From contig OZ034968.1 of the NCBI GenBank assembly GCA_964030785.1, positions 54,595,730-54,659,729 of the forward strand: 64,000 bases of DNA. The letters are read 5' to 3'. The translations under genes were made by a program, and so were the position numbers. How positions within the stretch are numbered: the first letter of the stretch is position 1; every line of letters begins with the position of its first letter. Below are positions 28,656 through 35,216 of the stretch, piece after piece. The DNA is from Siderastrea siderea. Lineage: Eukaryota; Cnidaria; Anthozoa; Scleractinia; Rhizangiidae. The notes beneath the pieces are model-generated. The model ran no database searches and was not told where the DNA came from. It saw only the letters and a list, made by a program, of their open reading frames with translations.

Positions 28656-30056
28656 ATGCCTGACGTGAGTACGCAAACCGCCCCGGCTCACGAGCGTTCC
28701 GAAGCGACCGTCAACCCAGCGTTACGGATTTTCAAGGTGCCACCGACCGACATTAGCATCAATGCCTATCGCATGGTCACCATTCAACCCACCACCACGG
28801 GTATCAATCCTATGGAATTCATCATACCGGGGTTGGACGATTTTGTGGATTTGGGACGCAGTTACTTTACCATGGAATTGAGTTTGAAAAAGGAGGATGC
28901 CGGGAACTTGGTGGCCAATCAGAAATTGTGGCCCGTCAATAATTTGGCCCATTCCATCATCAAACAAATTGACTTGCAGTTGAATGGCACGTTGATCAGT
29001 CCACAATCCGACACGTATCATTACAAAGCTTACCTGGAAACCTTGCTGAATTATGACCGAGAAGATGGCAAGACCGTGTTAGGACCCCAAGGATGGTACA
29101 ATCAAGTGGATTTCCCACCCCAATGGACCGCCACCAACACAGACAAAGCAGGAGACCATGTTCACTGGCAAGCTCTCAGCGACAATCACAAAGGGGCCTT
29201 CGACGCCATGGTCGCTGAAGTGGCCAAGTATGCTGGAGGTGTCACCCACAGTCTCGTGTTTACCCCCCACTTGGAAGTCTTTCACACTGGCAAACTGTTG
29301 GTGCCTGGTATCGAAATCAAGATGAAATTTCATTTCAATGGTCCCAGCCTGTTTTTGAATGGAGTGGCTCTAGCTGGTCGATTGATAGAAGGGGATGTGA
29401 AACTACGGTTTCATCTCTGCCAACTGCGTTTGAATGACGCCATCTACCAGAGTATCTCTAGCAAAAGACACAATGAAGGCCAAGTGGCGGCTTACCCGAC
29501 CGTCCGCAGTGAAATCCGGACCTTCAGCATGCAAAACAACCTGGTCCGCTTTGATATCCCCAACCTGTTTCAAAACAGAATACCTGACCGATTGATTGTG
29601 GGGTTACTGGACAGCCGCGCCTTCAATGGAGATGTGACCCGAGATCCGTTCTGTTTCCAGAAATTTGGTCTGACGTCCATTAAACAGATTGTCAGAGGAG
29701 AAGAGTACCCTTATGAAACCCTGCAGTTAGTGCACAACAATGGCACCCGAGATAATCTAGGTTACTTCCGTTTTCTGCAAGCCAGTGGTGCTTGGTGTAA
29801 AAAGAAAGGCAATATGGTAGAACTAGAAGATTGGGGCCAAGCTAAAAATTGTACCTTGTTCATGTTTGACAATGTGGCCAATGGATGTGCTGACAGTCAA
29901 AACCTCAACCCCAAGCAAACGGGCGATTTACAACTGGTGTTGGAATTTGGAGCTGCCCCCGGTAACAATATAACCGTACTCGTGTATGGAGAATTTGAGA
30001 ATTTGCTGGAGATTGACAGGAACGGAGCCGTGTTGTATAACATTTACCAGCACTGA
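28656..30056 (+). CDS. Polinton major capsid protein (double jelly-roll), element B
   Basis: 466 residues. It carries the family block IIKQIDLQLNGTLISPQSDT (about 107-126) followed by YHYKAYLETLLNYD, which marks Polinton/adintovirus major capsid proteins of the F54H12.2-like type. A second half begins near residue 260 with the strand-rich LRFHLCQLRLNDAIY segment. It forms trimers that build hexameric capsomers. A TATAAAAA element lies 50 bases before the ATG, inside the preceding small gene. The stop overlaps the protease start (TGATG). The frame is clean. Confidence 0.88.
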   Translation: MPDVSTQTAPAHERSEATVNPALRIFKVPPTDISINAYRMVTIQPTTTGINPMEFIIPGLDDFVDLGRSYFTMELSLKKEDAGNLVANQKLWPVNNLAHSIIKQIDLQLNGTLISPQSDTYHYKAYLETLLNYDREDGKTVLGPQGWYNQVDFPPQWTATNTDKAGDHVHWQALSDNHKGAFDAMVAEVAKYAGGVTHSLVFTPHLEVFHTGKLLVPGIEIKMKFHFNGPSLFLNGVALAGRLIEGDVKLRFHLCQLRLNDAIYQSISSKRHNEGQVAAYPTVRSEIRTFSMQNNLVRFDIPNLFQNRIPDRLIVGLLDSRAFNGDVTRDPFCFQKFGLTSIKQIVRGEEYPYETLQLVHNNGTRDNLGYFRFLQASGAWCKKKGNMVELEDWGQAKNCTLFMFDNVANGCADSQNLNPKQTGDLQLVLEFGAAPGNNITVLVYGEFENLLEIDRNGAVLYNIYQH

Positions 30057-30595
30057 TGGAACATGTGGCCTTGAATAATGTGCAGTTGGATTATTTAGCC
30101 CGAGACGACCCCCAATTGAACCCGGTCTTTTACGGGACGGTGGCCTGTGATCGTTTACCCAAGACTCCTGTCAAGACCCAACCCCAAGGGTACATTGTGA
30201 ATACCGACCCACACGATCAACCGGGACAACATTGGTTAGCGGTGTGGACGGATGGAAAGGTGTGTGAAGTCCTGGACAGTTATGCTTTGCCATTGGATAC
30301 GTACGTGCAAGCGACCCCGTTACGAGATTGGATTGTCCAACATTGGAAGTATGTAGTGACCAATGGCAAGTCCCTCCAAGCCATTACAAGCAAGAGTTGT
30401 GGTGATTACGCCTTGTTGTACTTGAAAGCCAAAGCCCGTGGACGGACCTTGCAAGCGTTTTTAAATGAGTTTTCGGATCATGATTATGTTAGTAATGACC
30501 ATCAAGCCGGTCAACGCCTTCAACAATTGATTGTAGGCCAAGAAGCCAGATGGTATCAACTTTGTTGTCAGCCGTATCATCAATGTAATCATTAA
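30056..30595 (+). CDS. Adenain-like maturation cysteine protease
   Basis: 179 residues. The expected catalytic residues appear in order: H59 in GQHWLAVW, D74 in EVLDSY, Q108 in SLQAIT (oxyanion hole) and C115 in SKSCGDYALLYL. This is the adenovirus protease/Ulp1-like arrangement found in Polintons. The enzyme processes precursor virion proteins. Six small proteins of this element carry (Q/M)RGG sites that would suit it. The start codon overlaps the capsid stop, suggesting coupled translation. The stop is followed at once by AATAAA. Confidence 0.88.
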   Translation: MEHVALNNVQLDYLARDDPQLNPVFYGTVACDRLPKTPVKTQPQGYIVNTDPHDQPGQHWLAVWTDGKVCEVLDSYALPLDTYVQATPLRDWIVQHWKYVVTNGKSLQAITSKSCGDYALLYLKAKARGRTLQAFLNEFSDHDYVSNDHQAGQRLQQLIVGQEARWYQLCCQPYHQCNH

Positions 30596-30623
30596 ATAAA
30601 ATTTGTTGGAAAAAAGTGGTGTC

Positions 30624-30711
30624 GGAGTCGTAGCTCAGTGGGTAGAGCCTTTGGATCCCCCTTCGGATACATGAGGAGGGTCGTGCGTGGGTTCGAGTCC
30701 CACCGATTCCA
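30624..30711 (+). tRNA. tRNA-like gene inside the Polinton, long variable arm, anticodon unresolved
   Basis: The acceptor is GGAGTCG/CGATTCC (seven pairs, one G-T), the D arm is GCTC-AGTGGGTA-GAGC, and the T arm is GTGGG-TTCGAGT-CCCAC (perfect). A box TAGCTCAGTGGG and B box GGTTCGAGTCC are intact. The 38 bases between the D and T arms are 15 more than in a normal tRNA. They could hold a weak TTTGG/TCGGA stem with an eight-base loop containing CCC, plus a variable arm CATG/CGTG. A run of nine or more T (about 30,723-30,733) would stop Pol III. An intron is an alternative reading. It lies between protease and ATPase genes. Confidence 0.6.
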
Positions 30712-30721
30712 ATAAAAAGGT

Positions 30722-30734
30722 GCCTTTTTTTTTC
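30722..30734 (+). terminator. Pol III-type T-run after the tRNA-like gene
   Basis: A run of nine or ten T about 12 bases past the acceptor stem. On the sense strand this is a standard Pol III stop. It also lies within the short leader of the ATPase gene. Confidence 0.6.
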
Positions 30735-30755
30735 TAAGGGTAGTTCGTCGTCATC

Positions 30756-31409
30756 ATGCAAACGGGGAAACCGTTTCGTTTTCATACGCCTTCCTCTATC
30801 TTGGTGGTGGGTCCTTCGGGATGTGGGAAAACTGCGTTTACGGAAAAACTCTTGGTAGACAACCCGGAGTTGTTTGAAACCCCACCGACCCAAATGCATT
30901 ATTGTTATGGGGCCTGGCAAGATCGATTTCAAGGCATGCAAGATCAAGGGGTGGTGTTTCACGAAGGGATTCCCGATCATGAGGCCTTAGTGCAATGGTT
31001 TCCTGAAGGACAGGGGGTCCTGGTCTTGGATGATTTAATGGACGAAGGGAGTCACGATAAACGCGTGTTGGATTTATTCACCAAACATTCGCATCATCAA
31101 GGGGTAACGGTGTTCTACTTGTGCCAAGACATGTTTCCCGTGGGTCGCTATGCGAAAAGTATATCCCGCAATGCCCATTACATCGTGGCGTTCAAGAACC
31201 CTCGAGATCAATTAGGGGTACGCAATGTCATGCTTCAATCGTTTCCGACCACCTGGAAAGACACGTTGGAGACGTTTCATCAAGCCACCACACGACCGTA
31301 TGGGTATTTGGTCTTGGATTTACATCCCGCCTCCTCCGATCAACAACGGGTGTTGAGTCACCTGTTAAAAGACGAAGGATGGACTCGCACCTATCAAAAA
31401 CGACTATAA
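30756..31409 (+). CDS. FtsK/HerA (A32-like) packaging ATPase, element B
   Basis: 217 residues. Walker A is GPSGCGKT at 19-26. Walker B is GVLVLDDLMDE with D92/D93. The sensor Gln is in YLCQDMF (Q124), and an Arg-rich ISRNAHYIVAFKNPRD segment follows. Motif order and length match Polinton genome-packaging ATPases. AATAAAAAGG lies 45 bases before the ATG, and the tRNA-like gene lies just upstream. Confidence 0.9.
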   Translation: MQTGKPFRFHTPSSILVVGPSGCGKTAFTEKLLVDNPELFETPPTQMHYCYGAWQDRFQGMQDQGVVFHEGIPDHEALVQWFPEGQGVLVLDDLMDEGSHDKRVLDLFTKHSHHQGVTVFYLCQDMFPVGRYAKSISRNAHYIVAFKNPRDQLGVRNVMLQSFPTTWKDTLETFHQATTRPYGYLVLDLHPASSDQQRVLSHLLKDEGWTRTYQKRL

Positions 31410-31447
31410 AGGCACGACACCCCATTTGAACAGGAAAAAGAGCAACC

Positions 31448-32371
31448 ATGGCCGATGATGATGATGACCGTCAACCTCCGCAATCGTACGATACCGTGTC
31501 CCCGGCGGGGGTGGGGGCGGTCAGCGGCAATCAAATGTCCCCAAGGGCCTGGCAAGATTTATTTTGGTCGGGAGACCAAGGCCTTCTCGACGCCGCCGAG
31601 GAGGAAATGGAAGCCGAGCCCCTCTATCGGTTTATGCAATCCATCCCCCCTGTCGGTGCAGATGGTGTGCCCCCTGTGCAGGCTTCTTCCCCAGCAGGGG
31701 TAGGAAGTCCAGGAAATCAACCATCTTCTGGTCCTCGAACCCCTGCGACTCCTCCTAGCGTACCCTTGGCAGCGGGTGCTCGAACACCAACGGGTGCTCG
31801 AACAGCAGCGGGTGCTGGGGGTAATGGGCGTGGTGGTGGACGTAGTGGACGTGGTGGTGGTGGTGGTGGACGTGGTGCTGGTGGTGGTGGACGCGGTGGT
31901 GGACGTGGTGCTGGTGGTGGTGGTGGTGGACGTGGTGCTGGTGGTGCTGGTGGAGGTGGTGGTGGTGGAGGTGCTGGTGGTGCTGGTGGTGCTGGTGGAG
32001 GTGGTGGTGGTGGTGGTGGTGGTGGTGGTGGTGGAGGAGGTGGAGGTGGTGGTGGTGGTGGTGGTCGTCGTGGACGACGACCGTTTCGAATACGAGGACG
32101 ACGACGAAATACCCCCACTTCCCCTTTGACACCGGCCTCCAATCCAGCTACCCCTCGAGGATCTTGGTCATCTGGGAGTTCTGGTAGACAGCCTCGTACC
32201 TTGCGTCAAGCGGATTTACAACGACGTTTACGCATGCTGTTACAAGATCAAGAACAGTTGGCCCAAGGACGTGAAATTGCTAATGTCACCATGACCAATA
32301 GCATTGTCACCAGTTATAAACAGGGAGGAGCACCGAGCGTACAAACCTCGTCGTCCCGTGTTTCGCCGTGA
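31448..32371 (+). CDS. Acidic protein with a very long poly-Gly region
   Basis: 307 residues. The N-terminus is acidic (MADDDDD) and Pro/Ser-rich. Residues about 120-205 are almost only Gly with a few Arg and Ala, encoded by a (GGT)n-like tract at 31,811-32,070. The C-terminal 100 residues are basic, with RRGRRPFRIRGRRR and a helix around LQRRLRMLLQDQEQL. The Gly region may be a flexible spacer. Function is unknown, although a fiber or core linker role is possible. TATAAAGG lies 43 bases upstream. The repeat length is likely to vary between copies, and assembly over it may be unreliable. Confidence 0.5.
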   Translation: MADDDDDRQPPQSYDTVSPAGVGAVSGNQMSPRAWQDLFWSGDQGLLDAAEEEMEAEPLYRFMQSIPPVGADGVPPVQASSPAGVGSPGNQPSSGPRTPATPPSVPLAAGARTPTGARTAAGAGGNGRGGGRSGRGGGGGGRGAGGGGRGGGRGAGGGGGGRGAGGAGGGGGGGGAGGAGGAGGGGGGGGGGGGGGGGGGGGGGGGRRGRRPFRIRGRRRNTPTSPLTPASNPATPRGSWSSGSSGRQPRTLRQADLQRRLRMLLQDQEQLAQGREIANVTMTNSIVTSYKQGGAPSVQTSSSRVSP

Positions 32372-32373
32372 GG

Positions 32374-33036
32374 ATGAAAACCGTCGTGTCGTTATTGAAT
32401 GGATCCAAACAACATGGTCTTCCCTTCCCCCCGGAATTATTACAACGCATGGATTCCTTGTATGCCTTTTATCATCAACAATGGTGGTGTTATCGAAAAA
32501 TGTTGAATCATTACAGGTGTATCAATGCCTTGTTCAATGGCATGGCCTTACTCCTGATGGCCGCTGGTATGATTGCGGGCCCGCTATTGGAAAACAGTAC
32601 GTTGGTAGCCTGTTTGGCGGCCGTGGGGACCGTGGTCAAAGGATGGAATGATTTTAAACAATACCGATTTAAAGTGACCATGAGTCGATTTGCGTTTACC
32701 ACCTATGCCAAAGCCTTGACCGAATTGAAAACCCATGTGCGGGGTATTCCCTTGGAGGATCTGGAACGATTTTTAATCAAGATGCAAACCTTGGATGATA
32801 CCATTGTGGATTTCACCCCTCCGTTACCCAAACGATGTCTCCAAGATTACCATGGTCATTTTGTGTACCAACCCTTGGAAGCCCTATGCTATGTAGACGG
32901 ATGTCCTCGTCCCTTGAGACCCAAAGAGTATTGGATCCATAAAAAGCCGCTCCCTCCTAGTCCCACACTCTTAGAACCATGGCCGTCCAACGACGACGAC
33001 GACGCAGAAAAAGGAAACAACGAGGAGGGGCTTTAA
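32374..33036 (+). CDS. SLATT-like two-helix membrane protein
   Basis: 220 residues from the ATG at 32,374. A helix (25-47) with WWCYRKMLNHYR leads into two hydrophobic segments (about 49-70 and 75-91) separated by a short loop (GPLLENST). After that comes a long amphipathic helix WNDFKQYRFKVTMSRFAFTTYAKALTELKTH. The layout of pre-helix, two transmembrane helices and a post-helix with a conserved-looking Y-x-x-x-L is that of SLATT domains, pore-forming effectors in bacterial nucleotide-driven conflict systems. The C-terminus is Pro-rich then acidic. The assignment is by layout, not by search. The last 58 bases overlap the next gene. Confidence 0.5.
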   Translation: MKTVVSLLNGSKQHGLPFPPELLQRMDSLYAFYHQQWWCYRKMLNHYRCINALFNGMALLLMAAGMIAGPLLENSTLVACLAAVGTVVKGWNDFKQYRFKVTMSRFAFTTYAKALTELKTHVRGIPLEDLERFLIKMQTLDDTIVDFTPPLPKRCLQDYHGHFVYQPLEALCYVDGCPRPLRPKEYWIHKKPLPPSPTLLEPWPSNDDDDAEKGNNEEGL

Positions 33037-33308
33037 TGCGTCGCAAACCCCGTTTGGTGGATAAAATTGCCCATGGCATGAGTATGTTTCTATCAGGTCC
33101 CGCCCCTGGGTTTGGACTGGCTTTAGGCAAATTAGGGGGTCAAGCCTTGAAAGGTATTACTGATAATGTACAACATTACCGACGACAACGAGGTGGGGGT
33201 TGGTGGTCCGATTTCAAACGCAATACCCGTCAAGGTTATAAAGAGACGCAAGACCTCATCAAACAAGACAAAGCCCTTCAACGTCTATTGACGGGTCGAC
33301 CATGGTGA
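32979..33308 (+). CDS. Basic small virion protein with two QRGG sites
   Basis: 109 residues. An Arg/Lys-rich start ends in KQRGGALM (Q14-G17), and a second site RRQRGGGWW is at Q70-G73. Between them lies a Gly/Leu-rich amphipathic region (GMSMFLSGPAPGFGLALGKL). Two sites would release a roughly 56-residue middle peptide, as with adenovirus pVI-like precursors. It overlaps the SLATT-like gene upstream and the 54-residue gene downstream. Confidence 0.55.
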   Translation: MAVQRRRRRRKRKQRGGALMRRKPRLVDKIAHGMSMFLSGPAPGFGLALGKLGGQALKGITDNVQHYRRQRGGGWWSDFKRNTRQGYKETQDLIKQDKALQRLLTGRPW

Positions 33309-33466
33309 GGAGGAGAAGACGACGCCGTCGTCAACGAGGCGGTTTTTTAAATCTATTGGTCCCCGCCATGGTAGGATTGGGGAAAGCCGCGGCCTTGGAA
33401 ACGGATAAACGTATAAAACGCACGATTCAAAAAGCCAATCAACGGTATCGTCGTCGTCACCGATAA
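33302..33466 (+). CDS. Tiny Arg-rich protein with QRGG site
   Basis: 54 residues, ATG at 33,302, TAA at 33,464-33,466. It begins with an eight-Arg run then QRGG (11-14), a short hydrophobic helix (FLNLLVPAMVGLGKAAAL) and a basic tail. The design is the same as the 62-residue protein at 27,841, probably a paralogue. Its start overlaps the previous gene's stop (ATGGTGA). It belongs to the adenain-substrate set. Confidence 0.55.
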   Translation: MVRRRRRRRRQRGGFLNLLVPAMVGLGKAAALETDKRIKRTIQKANQRYRRRHR

Positions 33467-33469
33467 AGG

Positions 33470-33787
33470 ATGCAACGTCTTCGACGTCAATTCCCGTTTT
33501 TACGGTCCTTGTTACAAGAAGCCAATGGTTCCAAACGTCAAGAGTTGTTACAACATGCCAATGCCGATCAAATCAATGCTGTGAGTGAACTGGTGTTGAA
33601 CTTTTTAAAAAACAAGATTCCTGTCACCCCACCCATGCTGGCTAAACTTCAACCCTATAAAAAGGTACTACGTGATTTGGGGCGTCGTCGACATTCCGTC
33701 AAAAAACGTCGTCAGTGGTTAGTCCAACAAAAAGGACAAGGGTTGTTTCAAGGACTTCACGAGGTGTTATGCCAATGTGTTCGTTAA
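33470..33787 (+). CDS. Conserved small Polinton protein of unknown function
   Basis: 105 residues. The pattern FLRSLLQEANGSKRQELLQH, then INAVSELVLNFLKNKIPVTP and a C-terminal GQGLFQGL is one I recall from Polinton and adintovirus genomes in many animals, always as a short helical protein. Its role is not established. The ATG follows the previous stop by three bases. Confidence 0.6.
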   Translation: MQRLRRQFPFLRSLLQEANGSKRQELLQHANADQINAVSELVLNFLKNKIPVTPPMLAKLQPYKKVLRDLGRRRHSVKKRRQWLVQQKGQGLFQGLHEVLCQCVR

Positions 33788-33999
33788 CCCTCCCTACGTG
33801 GATGACTCTATTACAAGAGGCCAATCGGGCCACCGACCAGTGGAAAGACGAGTGTCATTATTGGAAGCATAAATATCACCTGTTGTATCGAGAGTACCAA
33901 CACATCTTGAGGGCCCGTCTTTGTAAGAGTTGCCGTGACCAGGAAGACGGGGAACTTTGCCCCGACTGTAGTCAACGAACATGGACGAGGTGTACATGA
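33769..33999 (+). CDS. Small protein with C-terminal zinc-ribbon-like Cys pairs
   Basis: 76 residues from the ATG at 33,769. The open frame starts further upstream only from a GTG inside the previous gene. A helical middle (WKDECHYWKHKYHLLYREY) leads to two Cys pairs, CKSC and CPDC, spaced nine residues apart, a likely zinc ribbon. Both ends overlap neighbours. TATAAAAAGG at 33,657 could be its promoter. Confidence 0.45.
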   Translation: MPMCSLTLPTWMTLLQEANRATDQWKDECHYWKHKYHLLYREYQHILRARLCKSCRDQEDGELCPDCSQRTWTRCT

Positions 34000-34646
34000 T
34001 TCCCCAAAAGGACTTGGAACAACTCATTCAATATTACAAAGGAGAACTCACCGAAAATGCCTTGTTGAACAAAGCCGCGACGCTCGCCGCCAAAAAACAT
34101 GTGTTGTTAGCCAATCCCCAATTACCCCCCGCCCTAGTGAATGCTCAAACCAAACCGTTGAGTCAAGAATTAATCAAGTTAACCAAACGCATTCGTCAAT
34201 TTCCTGGTGGGGTGGGGGTTGGTGCCCCAGGTGCCCCGGGTGGTCCGCCAGGTGAAGAAGGCGAGGAAGAAGCCGGGGATTTGGTGACGGGACCCGTCGA
34301 ACAATGGTTGAAGCGCATGATAAAAGGAGGTCCGTCGGCTCCCAAACCCACCATTACCCCTGCTACCAGGGAAGGCGCGAGAGAACCGAGACCTTCTACC
34401 AGTCGAGGAGAAGAGAGACCTTCTACCAGTCGAGGGGATAGCCGATCGCGTTTAGAAGTCATTCGAGAACAGCGCAAGGCTTTGGAAAAAAAGTTAGCCG
34501 AAAGTGGTAAAGGCAAAGGCAAAGGCAAAGGCAAAGGCAAAGGCGTCTCCCGGGAAGTGCAACGATTGAAACCTTTACCCGGTTGGGAAGATTGGACCAA
34601 AACCAAACAACCCCGACGGAGACGTTTGCAATACGACAGTGAATAA
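33981..34646 (+). CDS. Conserved Polinton protein with Gly-Pro spacer and GK repeats
   Basis: 221 residues. The N-terminal 75 residues contain YKGELTENALLNKAATLAAK and KPLSQELIKLTKRIR, a block I recall from many animal Polintons. After that comes a collagen-like Gly-Pro spacer (VGAPGAPGGPPG), two copies of RPSTSRG, and a run of GK pairs (GKGKGKGK, about 184-195). The C-terminus is basic. It may be a virion or core protein. Function unknown. Confidence 0.6.
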   Translation: MDEVYMIPQKDLEQLIQYYKGELTENALLNKAATLAAKKHVLLANPQLPPALVNAQTKPLSQELIKLTKRIRQFPGGVGVGAPGAPGGPPGEEGEEEAGDLVTGPVEQWLKRMIKGGPSAPKPTITPATREGAREPRPSTSRGEERPSTSRGDSRSRLEVIREQRKALEKKLAESGKGKGKGKGKGKGVSREVQRLKPLPGWEDWTKTKQPRRRRLQYDSE

Positions 34647-34649
34647 AAC

Positions 34650-35000
34650 ATGCCCGCTAAGAGGAGGAGGAGAAGGGGACGCACCCAACGAGGAGGGGCC
34701 TTGGATGTCCAAAAATGGATTGCGAAAACGGGGAAGGAGTTTCATTGGCCTGGGTATCAATACATGGGCCCTGGCACCCATTTGGCTAAACGTCTGAAAC
34801 GAGGGGATCCCGGGATCAATCGTTTGGACCAGATTGCTAAGCAACACGACATTGATTACAGCCGTGCTAAGAATTTGCAAGATAAATGGAAAGCCGATAC
34901 CAAGATGATCCAAGCCATTGATCGCTTACCCGGCAAGAAAAACAAGACGGAACGGGTGGTCAAGAAAATCATGCAAGCCAAGAAACGTTTGAAATTGTAA
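34650..35000 (+). CDS. Phospholipase A2-like virion protein (parvovirus VP1u type)
   Basis: 116 residues. An Arg-rich N-terminus ends in TQRGGALDV (QRGG at 13-16). A PLA2-like core follows: the calcium loop YMGPGT (38-43), the catalytic HD pair H66-D67 in AKQHDIDY with Y70, and D83 in a KADTKMI segment. This is the layout of the phospholipase A2 domain in parvovirus VP1 and in some adintovirus-like elements, used to breach endosomal membranes. Cleavage at QRGG would free the enzyme from its basic tether. It is the last gene of the rightward block. Confidence 0.7.
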   Translation: MPAKRRRRRGRTQRGGALDVQKWIAKTGKEFHWPGYQYMGPGTHLAKRLKRGDPGINRLDQIAKQHDIDYSRAKNLQDKWKADTKMIQAIDRLPGKKNKTERVVKKIMQAKKRLKL

Positions 35001-35216
35001 ACATTTAATTAACATGTTGAGTCAAAAAATGTTACATTGTTATTCTGCAGTTCGGTAGTCTCAAGCAGCATTGGCGAGACAAAACCCATTGTGGTGTAGA
35101 CAATCCAGATAAAATAAACAATGTCACTTGTGTCATTTTGATTGATTGATGAGTTGTCAAGTTCATTTGTTCTCTCACAAATACTGACACGGATGTTCTG
35201 CCAGAGGACGAGGGGG
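35001..35216. other. Short convergent spacer
   Basis: Between the rightward morphogenesis block and the leftward 349-residue gene. It is AT-rich, with ATTTAATTAA near 35,004. No gene. It probably holds 3' ends from both sides. Confidence 0.5.

Noticed and set aside
31717..32142. Long poly-Pro, poly-His and poly-Val open frames on both strands
   Set aside because: They are shadows of the (GGT)n tract that codes the poly-Gly region. The tract stays open in all frames.
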